From NCBI GenBank assembly GCA_025331445.1, contig JAIWNE010000134.1:1-64000 (forward strand): a stretch of DNA of 64,000 nucleotides. The letters are read 5' to 3'. Each line of letters opens with the position of its first letter. Within the stretch, counting starts at the first letter, position 1. The DNA comes from Blakeslea trispora. Lineage: Eukaryota > Mucoromycota > Mucoromycetes > Mucorales > Choanephoraceae. The translations under genes and the position numbers were made by a program. Under the pieces are notes generated by a model that was not told the DNA's origin, searched no databases, and worked only from the letters and a program-made list of their open reading frames with translations. Shown here piece by piece: positions 21,742 through 32,373 of this stretch.

Positions 21742-23092
21742 TTAAAGTGGTTGTTTATTTCTACACTTCTCCAAAGCTGCAACAGAGTGCTCAATTGACT
21801 TGGTTATTATATCCCGAGGTATATCATTACAAGCATCGCGAATTCTTGTGAACAAGTCTTCCTTATCGTTGAATTTACTACGTTTGACTCTATTTTTGAC
21901 TAACGACCAAAATTGCTCTATGGGGTTTAGCTCAGGAGAGTAAGGTGAAAGATATACACATATATAGCCTCTGCTGGTGATTAGCGTTTCTATTTCCTGA
22001 TTGTTGTGGATAGGTGCATTATCCATTACGAGATAAAAGCCTTTTAGTTCAGGGTGTTTGTCTAACTGGTCAAGTGTCCCTCTCAAAAAATTGAGATAAT
22101 GTCCTGTTGTAGTGCCTTTTTTTCCTGCTTTTTTTACTTTCAGTAGCTTTTCTTTTGCGACCTCCAGAAACTTTGATTCTCTTATTCATTTGAGGAACTC
22201 GTACTTCAATATTAACAACCCCAACAGTAGCTATTGCCCCTAAAATAGAATGTGATTCAGCTTTTGCAGATGGTGTTGAAGTGATAGCTGTAGCACCAGA
22301 AGCTGATCGTCCATACGAAGGCCTCATGTTGATATCGAAGCCGGATTCATCAATAAAGATGCAGTTTCGAAGAAAATCCATGTCTGAACTATCGTATTTC
22401 ATCACCCAATCGTATCTTGCTTGGATACGAGCAGGATCGTTTCGAGCTTTAGGTTGACGTTGCAACCTTTTGATCGTCAAATTACACTCATGTAATATGA
22501 AGCTATTGACAGTTGATTGTTTCAACGTAAATTCTTCAAAAGTTTTTGTTAAACTATCTACAACTTCGTCGGTTGTAGTGTAAGGCTTATTGTCAAAAAG
22601 CTCAAGAATGTGTAACTTTTGTGGCTCTTGAAGCTGACTCTTGGCCCGACTGCTTTTGTTAGTCTGCTTTTCATATATGTTCCAACCGGGTTCTGTTCTG
22701 ATTCGTTTTGCCCAAGTTTGAGCAGTTCTCTCGGCAATTCCAGCATACTCTGCTGCTTTAGCTGCCGAAAAAAATTTGGTTTTTAAGTAGTAAAGGAACA
22801 ACGTTTTCTGATCGTCCGTATAAGACGTGTAGCTCCTAACATTGCCAACTTTGTCAGCAATAGTCTTATTCACTTTTTCGATAACAAGTGATATTCTGCT
22901 CTCTAAGTTCTCGTCTTCGGCATCGAGCTCAATGGGAACAGGTTGACAATCATTATATTCACTTAGATTAGTCAAGTTTCGAAGATTGAATTCCTCTCCT
23001 TCTTCGATAATGTAGCCTATGGCCTCTGCACCGTCTTCCGTAGTTATTCCGCCCTGACCGTCCTCAATAAAGAATTTATGCGTGTTGCTCAT
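21742..23092 (-). pseudogene. Tc1-like DD34E transposase, split by one frameshift
   Basis: Reads as two overlapping frames: 23092-22070 (helix-turn-helix region with SAAKAAEYAGIAERTAQTWA, first Asp in IFIDESGFDINM) and about 22086-21742 (second Asp in VMDNAPIHNN, Glu in SPELNPIEQFW, 34 residues between). Total length is 450 codons plus one base. The frames join naturally at either of two A7 runs (minus strand; 22135-22129 and 22123-22117), where omitting one A gives a continuous protein of about 449 aa. All other coding sequence is open, so either this is a young inactivating indel or the run is a slippery site. A related copy lies at 29.8-31.0 kb. Confidence 0.88.
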
Positions 23093-23161
23093 TTGAAAAA
23101 TATTTAAAGTAAAAGAGACGTCTTTTAGAATGTGGCGGACCTGACATGCCTGTGGGAAACT

Positions 23162-23223
23162 CCGGCCTTAAATATTGATTTGATTGGCCAATATGATCCA
23201 ATCAAATCAATATTTAAGACCGG
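23162..23223. repeat. Long palindrome between two divergent transposase genes
   Basis: Left arm 23162-23187 and right arm 23198-23223 are complementary over 26 bp with one mismatch (inner 20 bp perfect), with a 10-base spacer. It lies in the 221-bp gap between the start of the minus-strand Tc1-like transposase (23092) and the start of the plus-strand exonuclease-transposase (23314). Possibly an element terminus or a shared operator or cruciform. Confidence 0.8.
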
Positions 23224-23313
23224 TCTTTCAAAGTAAATCTCAGCTTTACTAGCTTTTGGTTTTTCTGAGAAAATGTTTGCAAGTACATCTGCTTTTTCAA
23301 TTCACTAAAAGCT

Positions 23314-26300
23314 ATGAAAGATAATAAGAGAACAAATAAGAGTGCCAATAAAGCTTACAATGCAGGAAGATTTTCAGCAACTAGAGGGTTTATTCCAGGT
23401 CAGCTGAACTTACTGAGTATGCTTAATCGTGCTCGCAGCAACACCGAAATGCAGCCATCTACAGTAGACTCAGGTACCACAGCTTCGACAACTGAAGAGC
23501 AGGTACAAGCTTTTTGCTTTTTGCCAGACAGCGTCTAGAAAAGCTAACATTATTAAAATTAATAGCATAGTGGCGAAGATCTCGAAGATCTCGAAGATCT
23601 CGAAGATGACCTCCTGTTGGAAAATGATGAGTGCGAAGATACAGATGAATCACTTGAGTTGGACGAAGATCTCGAAGAATTTGTGTCTGACAACCTTCCT
23701 GAAGACAGCTGTTTATCGACTTATTTTGAAAGTGTTCAAGAGAGATTGTCCAAGGAAAGCTATCCTTCTGAATATGCTAGAGGCACCTTTTGGATTGAGC
23801 CAATGATGTCTTATTTTATTCTTAAGAAGAACAAGAAGGTGGAATCACTTTATCAACCTCGCATATTTTTGTGGATCCCTCATCTGTTGACAGAGGAAGG
23901 ACTCAAAGGGTTGTATTGCCCTTCGTGCGATTCAAGAATAGAGACAAAAGGATTCAACAAGCAGCCTCATGCAAGACGAATCGTTAATCTTGATAGGTAA
24001 GTTTTACCTTTTTGATGAAATACTTTTTTTTTTTTTGCTAAGTTAGTGTTGGCCAGCTGTTTTTATCTCATGTCGACAAGATACAGATGCCTCTCATCTA
24101 ATTGTGGAAGAACAATTAACGGTCATGATAGCCTGATAATTAAGCAGCTTCCTTATGAACTTCAAATGGAGTTTCCAGCTGTCTTGACACATAGAGGAGG
24201 TGTATCTAAAGCAGTCGCTGATTTGTTAAGACCTTGCATTCAAAACTCTGTTGGACCTGAGCGCTTTCAAAAAATCCTCCTTGAATTGCATCACCTTCGA
24301 CACGATCGACTTGAGCTGCAGTATTTACTTTCAGCCTTTAGAAAGAAAAATGGCGTTGCGAGACACTTCATTCGACCTACGATTGATTTGTTTTCTTCAT
24401 TTGAGGATCAAAAAAGTTATGCAGGATATGTACCTACAAGCACCTACTTTCGCACATTGTACACATCCATCATTGAGACACTTCGTCCAAAAATGAACAA
24501 ACATATGATGATTCTAGACGGAAAAGTTTTGAAAGGGGATCATTCTTTTAAATTTCCTAAGCATATGGCCAAAATTGAAGAGACTAGCGTCTTCACTGGT
24601 CTTTATACCGTCACAAATGAATATGAGGAAATAGTCCAACAAGTGCTAGTTCCCTCAAAAGCACTGTCCTATTTACGCTATTCGTTTGAAAAGATGAGAG
24701 AAGCCTACACTATCTATGGTCATGAAATGCCAGTTGCGTTCTTCACCGACAATGTGAAGGGCGATAAAAGCTTTTTGGAAGGTGTTTTCGAATCTTTGAA
24801 GGATCAAGTACAACCAGTAGCAAATGCTGAAGTAGTTGTTGCTGAAGAAGAAACTGGTTACTTGGAGATGCCTGAAGAAGTTGAGATCATATACATAAAC
24901 CGTGACTCAGAAAGGATCAATGAAGTGATCAAAAGTTTTTTAGAGGATTTAAAGAATGAAGAAAGCAAGGTGGTTGGTTTTGATTGCGAATGGGTTCCAT
25001 TTTGTTCTGATAGTAAGATTGATGTTATGCAAATTGCGTACCAAAGCAAAGTTTTGTGTTTCATTTGGAGAGGTTGTGGCAAGAACTTCCTGTCTATTTA
25101 CAAGCCTTTCTAAGAGATTCAAGTATCAAGAAAGTTGGAAGACAAGTGGGAGGCGACTTGGGAAGAATCAACCGAGCATATAGAATGATTTGTCGTGGTG
25201 CTTTAGAGTTGGGTTCTTTTTGCTCGATGAGAAAATGCATTCCTAGTGGACAAATGTCACTTGCAGAGATTGCTTTTCGGGTCCTTGGTCGAAGGCTACA
25301 AAAAGAAGAGAGGCTCTCAAATTGGAATGCCCAATGTCTGGCTGTTGAACAGATAAGCTATGCAGCAATTGATGCATGGGCATCAATAGCTATTTACAAC
25401 GCTGTAAAACAGAAGCCTGAGATAGGCACCAAAGTAACAAACCGAAATTGCTTTCCTGGTATTTGTGTCGCTTTCAAGCCTCGTGGTAGCAGCAAAAAGA
25501 TAGCTTTTGGTAAAATTATTGATGTTGACAACGATGATTCAAATTTTGTCACTGTTAGTATTAGTCGTGTACAAGTGCCTGGATATATATATGAAGAGAT
25601 TGCAGACACACACAACAACAACCAATGTGCTTTGAGTTCTTTCGGCAGCCCTCCTTTCAATTTGAAAAATGCGCAAAAGCGACCTTGTAACAGAAGAAGA
25701 AGCAGAAGTTTTAAGTCCAACTCAGATCGAGAGGACCAAAAATGAAAATGTGCAATTGAATACGACTATTCTGCCGCAAAATGATGACCGTGACCAAGAA
25801 AGCAATCCAAACACTATGAATGAGTCCGAAGTTGATAGTATTTTTCAAGAGTTGTTCAACAGTAGTATTGATATGGTAGACAAGGACAGCTTCTTACATG
25901 GATACAGCCTAATCATGAGTGTCAAAAGTAATGAGGCAGAAAGGGGGATAGATTCTACAGTTGTTTACACTAGAGTTGTAAAAGACATATTCCATCTAAT
26001 GGATATGATCAAGCCTTACAAAAAGCACACTCTATACAAGGAGTTTACTCAAAGGTTTAGCGAAAGTCTGTTTGTTTTTGACGAGGAAGACAAAATGACT
26101 GTAACAGAAGCTTTGAGAAGAAACAGCCTGTCTTGGGATGAAAAAATGAAGTATGATAGAACGTGGATTTTAAAACGTGTAAGAAGAAAAGTACCTTCAC
26201 CTAAAGATTTACTTCCAGTTCTCAAATCCCTTTTCTTGTCGTTTGGTCCGTTGAAGTGCTCCAAATCAGCAAGAACCCTTTTCGACAAGATAGCATGGAA

Positions 26301-27624
26301 GCAGGCCTTAAGTGTTTTGAAGACCGTGGAGCTGGGACATGCTTCTGATCCTCCAGGAGTACAAATGTACTTCAAGACAGGTAAAAAGGACAAGTTTGGT
26401 CTTCAATTGTACAGATGCATCAGAGGCACCAATTCTTTGGAAGGCGGTGTTCATCAGAATTTGATCCGCAAGTTTGGTTCGTTTGGTGCAGGCCCCGAGC
26501 TTGCAGATGCGATGCTAACAGAGTACCGCCTTCGACATAATATTGATGTTGGTACAATGAACAGATGTAGTCGCATACATGGAGGGCATTATGATCCATG
26601 GCTGGTGCAACACATTGACCTACTATGTTCTCAGCTTGGCTTGGAAAGAAAAAGCAATCATATCTCTTGTGATATTAATGCCCTGAGATATCGTGGCTCA
26701 AAAGAAATTTTCGGCATCTGTCCATTGCCTGAAAGTGAGATGGCAAAGCTTGGTATAACAAAGGCAGATCACAGTATATTTGATCGAGTTGTTTCTGCGG
26801 AAGATGACATGACCATACCAAAGATTCAGGAGACTGTACTTCTAACTGTCAGTTCTACTAGTCGACCAAAGAACAGCAGATATGTGTATGTTGCTAAATC
26901 GCAAAGAACGAAGTTTGCTGTAATCGCAGTTCACACCTTGGAAGAGAAATTTCTGTTTTTACGTCTGCATAACGAGTGCTTTGCCTCTGTTACAACACCT
27001 AATTTTGAACATTTCGCTCTTAAATGGAATATGTATGCAGATGGGGATAGAGTATTTTACAAGTGTCCAGAACATTTAGAAAAATATTACAATCACTGGA
27101 AGGAGCAAGAAGCGGCAAAAAGAACCCGCAATATACATTGTGATGTTATTGATGCCACAGTAACTAATATAAGGACGAAAAACGCACCTGCAGTTACGGC
27201 AAGAGCCATGTCTCCAAGCCTACCCAATGTAAATGAAAACCAAAATAGAGAAGATATTCAGCTTCTGAATGAGCAAGTTCCTTTCCATTCAAGCTCCAAC
27301 ATCCTTCATTTTCCAATGAGTGTGCAGAATATGCCATTTACATTCAGAATGCCAATTGAGTCAGCTCTTAGTGCTCAAAGAACAAATCTAGCAACACCTA
27401 TACATCTGGCTCCTCAAATGCAAAGCTCATTAAGGACAGTCAATATCCCAACTATGCAACAAATTGACACTGGTATTAGCAGAAGGAGAAAATGCAAAGG
27501 TTGTGGACAACATACTTGTCCAGGTAAATTCAATCGAAGAAATTGTCCTTCTGCCATCTGTTTAAATTGCGGGAAAAGCCAAGAATGCAATGGAATATGG
27601 GATAAAAATAAATGCAATGCATAG
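23314..27624 (+). CDS. Zinc-finger DDE transposase fused to a WRN-like 3'-5' exonuclease
   Basis: Exons: 23314-23502, 23566-23996, 24057-27624 (both introns GT-AG, phase kept). Seen in order: N-terminal KDNKR...GRFSATRGF module; acidic region with a (GAAGATCTC)n run; DUF6729-like zinc region (CPSCDSR...CLSSNCG, then LTHRGGVSK); transposase-like core with candidate Asp in LKGDHSFKFPKHM and FFTDNVKGDKSF; a DEDDy exonuclease (FDCEW, KVGRQVGGDLGRI, YAAIDAWAS); a helical part with GTNSLEGGVHQNL that probably carries the catalytic Glu; and a C-terminal Cys cluster (CKGCGQHTCPGKFNRRNC). Around 25050 the reading shifts by -1 and around 25675 it shifts back, so most of the exonuclease is in another frame although every motif survives. 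A mobile element gene, about 1,395 codons if read through. Function is inferred from motifs. Confidence 0.8.
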
Positions 27625-27673
27625 AACGAACATCTTAATAAAATGGAAATCTATCTTTTTTCTTTCCCCAAGG

Positions 27674-27795
27674 CATGTCAACCAGGCCATAAACTTGAGC
27701 TGTAATTTTAGAAATTTGGCGAAGCCAAATTTCAAAATTACCATATTTGGAAACCTGACTTTTGTATCCCCCCCCCAGACATGTCAACCGAGCCA
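27674..27795. repeat. Direct repeats and hairpin between the two copies of the exonuclease element
   Basis: CATGTCAACCAGGCCA (27674-27689) and CATGTCAACCGAGCCA (27780-27795) are near-identical direct repeats 106 bp apart. Between them an imperfect hairpin (27702-27739, core AAATTTGGC / GCCAAATTT) and a C-rich run occur. A related GACATGCC motif lies near 23143, before the first copy. These may mark the termini of the first and second copies; the exact element ends are not fixed. Confidence 0.5.
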
Positions 27796-27891
27796 CACTT
27801 CGCTTTTCAAGATTCTGGTTTATCTGAGTAGAGAGAGAGAAAGAAAGAGAGAAATTGTAGTACCTTGATCATTTTACTTCCTTCAGTTTTA

Positions 27892-28476
27892 ATGAAAGAC
27901 AATAAAAGAATATCTAAGAAACAAACTAACGCCAGCTTTACAGGACGCTTTTCAGCTACTAGAGGTTTTATGCCGAATCAATCAACAATATTGGCTGCTT
28001 TCAATTCTGCTCGTATCAATAGCACTGTTCAACCTGCATCAACAGAAGAACCAGTATGACATACATAATATAATAGAATACATCATTACACTCTCTCATA
28101 TCACTTTTGTTTTTATTCTGTGTTATAGTGTATCGATAGTGTTCCTGAAATTATTGAGATCGCTGATTCTTCGAACAATCGAGATGATCAGGATGATCTT
28201 CAAAATGAGATTCCAAGCGAGCAAGGAAGCCAACCTGATCTTAAGGAAGATTTCACAGTCGATCAAGAGGAGGAGTTTGTCTCAGATAGTCTTCCCCAAG
28301 ATAGCTTCTTGATCTCCTACTTTCAAAAAATTCAAAGCAGATTGTGTCAAGAAGATTGTCCTTCTGAATACTCACGAGGTACCTTTTGGATTGAGCAAAT
28401 GATGCCTTATTTTATGCTTAAGAAGAAAAAGAAGATTGAATCTTTTTATCAGCCTCGCTTTATTTGTTCATATTGA
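27892..28476 (+). pseudogene. Truncated second copy of the exonuclease-transposase gene
   Basis: Exons 27892-28053 and 28129-28476. The start repeats the KDNKR...GRFSATRGF module and the acidic region of the gene at 23314, including EYSRGTFWIEQMMPYFMLKK against EYARGTFWIEPMMSYFILKK. It stops at FYQPRF plus four residues, where the full copy continues into the zinc region. The intron is at the same place and phase as intron 1 of the full copy, so this is a DNA-level copy and not a retrocopy. About 80% of the protein is missing; sequence after 28476 is unrelated. Confidence 0.85.
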
Positions 28477-28780
28477 GGAAATTCAACAAAAAAAAAGCTA
28501 GATCGACTTGTCTTTCAAGCAGTATTCAAATCTTGATGATGAGTAGTAATTCAGTGTTAATACAGACCTTAAAAAATCTAAAAAGTAGAAAAGTCTTCCT
28601 TGTTGCGTCCATTTTTTTTTTTATTTTACTTCAAATTGATTTTAACTTTTGTTTGGAAAAAGTTGTATGTACAACTCAGAGAGAACTACATAATTCGTAT
28701 AGACAGTAGAGTCGAGATAAATAAGACATACAATCTTTTTTTTAATGCATATTTTGTGCTTTAAGGTTGTGTGTAATTTA
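28477..28780. other. A+T-rich filler after the truncated copy
   Basis: Contains poly-T/A runs and no coding signal; it runs up to the stop codon of the minus-strand CS-domain gene. Confidence 0.4.
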
Positions 28781-29584
28781 TCAGTGGCTGTGATTGCTGC
28801 AACTTGTACAAAGATCGCTTCCCTGAAATAGGGTATCCAAATTTGGCTGCACTGTTGTGTACTTCTTTTCAAGTCTCTCAAGGTGGTTATATATTGTTTG
28901 GGTTGATTTTATTCGCAAGTCGGGCCATTTCTTGCCAGGTACCTCTTTAAAAAGTCTGAGAACAATTTTGTTTTCTTTAAACTGTTCAAGAATGATAGCC
29001 AAGTCAATTTAAGTTGAGTTTTAGGTGTCTATTTTGTTTCTACCTTTAGAATAAATTTCCCTTCAATAACAGGATAGTATAGCTGGTTTATTCGAAACTT
29101 GTGATTTGCACGATCATGATCTAGCTAAATTATTATGAGATGTTAGAAAGAACAGTAGGCTCAAAAGATAAAAAAAAAATGTAATGTTTTCTTTTGGCTC
29201 GCATTCATCGCTTACTATGTTGAGCTCGATACTTCTCAAAAGAACATCCACCGTACATTTTAGCTGACTAATTCTGTTTGCTTTCTCGAAATTGATATAT
29301 AATCTATCAATAATCAATACGAAGCTCGAACGATATGAATACTAGAGAACATACATGATTGCAGAATCAGTTTGTGTCCAAGCATATCCATTAGTGATAT
29401 ATACTGTTTGTATCTCTGCCTATTTTTATGTTTATTTTAAAGATTTAACAATTAAGGGTAAGAATGAATAGTCACGTACTTTTGACGTTTTTATAGGATC
29501 ACGTATGTTGGTCGAGTCGCTTGTGTTTACTTTGCTTTGAATATTAGCAGTCATTTCTTTTGAAGCGTCTGGTTCTTTAATCAT
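28781..29584 (-). CDS. CS-domain (p23/CacyBP-like) protein, five exons
   Basis: Exons 29584-29480, 29419-29355, 29303-29216, 29124-29044, 28981-28781; 540 nt, 179 residues. All junctions are GT-AG and phase-consistent, although no single exon is long. The product starts MIKEPDASKEMTANIQ. Residues about 40-135 look like a CS domain: ITNGYAWTQTDS, a beta strand with LYINF, KCTVDVLLRSIELNI (ERSL-like strand), FRINQLYYPVIEGKFILK and KIVLRLFKEVPGKKWPDL, the usual last strand with Trp. CS domains act as HSP90 co-chaperone or adaptor modules (p23, SGT1, CacyBP). Which of these it is remains unclear. The C-terminal about 45 residues are polar with two Cys. A host gene wedged between transposons. Confidence 0.75.
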
Positions 29585-29666
29585 CTTTCAAGGGGAAACG
29601 AAAATGAAAGAGAAAAAAAAACAAAATTCTGCTCAGGAGGAAGCTTAATCAAGAAATTATGCAGCA

Positions 29667-29820
29667 GGTCACTTTTTTGAAAATTTGGTCTCCCAAAAAT
29701 ACTAAAAATAGAGCTTCATTTGGTCACTTTTTTTGACTCTCAATTGGTTGATTTTTCGAATCTCAATCGGTTACTTATTTAGACTTCATTTGGTTAATTT
29801 TTCGAAAATCATTTGGTCAT
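29667..29820. repeat. Second phased subterminal array, about 23-bp period
   Basis: The motif CATTTGGT/CAATTGGT followed by a T-rich tract recurs with its GGT at 29722, 29746, 29769, 29792 and 29815 (steps 24, 23, 23, 23). Two looser matches lie at 29667 and 29687. It sits directly upstream of a Tc1-like transposase start (29844) and resembles in design, but not exact sequence, the array at 21.5 kb. Confidence 0.65.
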
Positions 29821-29843
29821 TTCGCTTTGACTTCATACTTGAG

Positions 29844-31011
29844 ATGGCATCTGATTTGAGATTTTATAACAAAGATGGGCAAGGAAACATCTTTGATGAA
29901 AATGGAAGGGAGGCAATGGCAGTTGATGAGATTGCTTCATTCCGCCTTACAAAGCTGAAGACCCTTCAAAAGTTTATAAAACATACAGAGGTTGATATGT
30001 CTGGTCTATACGAAGGCCATGACACCACTATGAAAGAAGCACCAGAGAAGAAAGATAGAGCTACGGAGTATACGAAATATACTCCTTATCAACGAGAGGC
30101 GTACATACATTACGCTTTCGAGAAAGGCATGACTCATGATGAGTCTTGCAGACTTGCAAATGTCAACAAGTACACAGCTCGAAAATGGAGGGCTGAATAC
30201 AAGTCCAACCCTGATGCTGGTATTCCTGAAAAGAAGACAAACAAGACAGGCAAGCAGCGCATATCGCAGTTAAACGAGCAACATAAAGACATGTTGATAC
30301 GAAAAGCCCACAGCAACTATTCAGGATGGCGTGGAGGCACTCATCAATAGCTTTGAAGGATTGACAATAAAGAAGACAAGAGTTGCTGAATTCATGAAGA
30401 ATGAATGTAACCTTAGCTTGAAGAGTATTACTCGCCATCCAGTTCAACGAAACAGTACCAAAACTCTCGAGGCTAGGGCAGCTTGGGTTGCTGAATGGAT
30501 TGCAGAGGGAATCGACTACCACAACAATTGTATATTTGTTGATGAATCTGGCTCCAACGTCAACATGACTCGAGGCAGAGCCTGGTCAAAGAAAGGAGAG
30601 CCAGCTATTGAAGAAACGCCATCTACAAAAGCAGTATCAAAGACTGCTCTCGGCGCTGTATCGTCTGCTGGCATTGTCAATGTAAGTATTAGAGAAGCTG
30701 GTAATGTGAAGAGGAGAAAAGTAGCTGGTGCTACGAAAAGAAAGGCTCCAGAAGATCGTCTCAACTTGCTAAAGGGTACTACTGGTAACCATTTCATGCA
30801 GTTTGTTGTGGATACGATGGATATTATGGATCAGTTTCCAGAAATGAGGGGCTATCACATTGTCATGGATAATGCTCCCATCCACGTTCATAACATCGTT
30901 GATCCCATCATAATTCGTCGTGGATATATACCTGTGTATCTTCCACCTTACTCACCCGAACTAAATCCAATTGAGCAATTTTGGGAGGATCTTAAGGACT
31001 ATAAGAATTAA
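29844..31011 (+). pseudogene. Second Tc1-like DD34E transposase copy, frameshifted and decayed at the C-terminus
   Basis: Same family as the element at 21.7-23.1 kb. Frame 1 from 29844 (MASDLRFYNKDGQGNIFDEN) to about 30335, frame 2 from about 30320 to 31011. Motifs: HTH SCRLANVNKYTARKWRAEY, first Asp IFVDESGSNVNM, second Asp VMDNAPIHVH, Glu SPELNPIEQFW. A frameshift lies near 30315-30330. The protein stops 8 residues after FWEDLKD, whereas the sister copy has about 50 more residues. Here the A-run region that splits the sister copy is read through without a shift. Confidence 0.85.
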
Positions 31012-31040
31012 AAGAAAATTAAATCAGTGTCTTTCTGTAG

Positions 31041-31646
31041 AAGAATGAAGGCTGTTCTAGCAAGGGAGACTTGGAAGAAAAAGACGAAGAAAGCGATCAC
31101 TCAAAGAAGGATGATGCTGTAAGTTTCTATCAACTGTTATACCTATTTTTGATATTTAATGATTCTACAGGAGCCAAGTGTTTGGTTAGACTGGATAAAC
31201 TATTTGGAATCTCGCGCATCCTTGTTTCATCCCTACAGGTACAAAAGAAAAAAGCATCCTTCCTTACGGTATCATCATCTGAACGACTAAATTATTTTAC
31301 TGTCTATATAGTCCTGAAGCAAACAACATCATTCGCTCTGGTAAAGGCATTTCGCCAAGACCTCATCTTGACCGTGATATCTACGAAAGGCACATAATCA
31401 AGAAAATCACGGAAGAGGGTTTAATACCGAAGATATACCAGATTTTTATTGACCAGTATATTGACTCAGTAAGTTCTTTTGCCTAAATCTTACATGGGCT
31501 ATTTTTAAGCTATATAACAACTTTTTTTTTTATAGGATGATTTGGCTAGTGGTAAGAAAGTGATCCGATCACTTTCCAAGAAGATTGCTTTGACTGAGGA
31601 TGAAGATGAGATTTCTGAGTTCGAATTTCTCGAAAAGTTACTCTGA
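31041..31646 (+). CDS. C-terminal exons of an unknown spliced gene, 5' part not found
   Basis: Exons 31041-31118, 31171-31238, 31312-31468 and 31536-31646 join in phase (414 nt, 137 residues plus stop). The first opens with an acceptor (CTTTCTGTAG) and has no ATG in frame, so an upstream exon is missing. Features: an acidic/basic Ser-rich start (EEKDEESDHSKKDD), then EPSVWLDWINYLESR, PRPHLDRDIYERHIIKKI, LIPKIYQIFIDQYID and an acidic end (EDEDEISEFEFLEKLL). I do not recognise the family. The decayed Tc1-like copy ends 30 bp upstream, so the transposon may have separated or removed the 5' half, or the exons may have been captured. Confidence 0.55.
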
Positions 31647-32373
31647 TTTGTGTTTCAAAGTTTTATTTAAAATACAGTTACCAACTGGATAAAAGTTGTA
31701 GGTTAAAACATAAAATATAAGAATAAGTGGTTAATAATACTAACCAAATTGTTGGTAAAGAGTTAATTGATATAAGTAAAGTTAAGAGTATCTAAATTGA
31801 AATAGAATGTGAGGAAGAGAAAAAAACAAGATGTGTGAGGAAGAGGGTTGTTGTGGTTTTATATGATTTGAGGTAAATGGTGTAGCATAACACAATAGGT
31901 ATGTTTTACCATTGTAGGAAGACAGTCATAATAATGCGTTTCAATTAAAGTCAGGGCACCACAGAACAACTCTTAGAAGTGTAAGTGCATTTCTTTTTCT
32001 GAATTTGTAATTTGTGATAATAATTTGTGGACTGTTGTTTTAACTAAAAGAATAATACCAACTTTATTTGTTTGTTAATGAATTTGTGACTAAAGATCAA
32101 TATGTATGACTAAAACTAACCAATTGCTGTTGGTAATAAAAGTGATAATAATGAAAATAGTCTTGAGATAGTGTAAATGTTTTTTAGAGGTTTTGTGAAG
32201 AAAAGGGAAGAAATAAAAGAAGTAGAAGTGTTGTAAATTATAAGTTACAATCTCTGTTACACGTAAATTTATATAATAACAAAATGGTGGTTGTCAAAAT
32301 AACGGTACTGAATTAGAAAGTTCAATGTTCGGGTCATCACAAATCAATAACAGTTCAATCTATATTTTTACAG
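31647..32373. other. A+T-rich spacer
   Basis: No gene. A stretch near 31920-31985 weakly resembles the LINE relic at 43.3 kb (shared GCACCACAGAACA) but is too short to call. Confidence 0.4.

Noticed and set aside
22070..22140. Programmed frameshift as the default explanation for the split transposase
   Set aside because: The required shift is +1-like at an A-run without a recognised stimulatory structure, and the sister copy needs none, so a plain indel is preferred.
23581..23610. (GAAGATCTC)n run as a satellite
   Set aside because: It is a short in-frame repeat coding for acidic residues inside the exonuclease-transposase gene, not an independent repeat array.
31910..31990. LINE fragment related to the relic at 43.3 kb
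   Set aside because: Only about 50 bases of loose similarity; chance or very old decay cannot be told apart.
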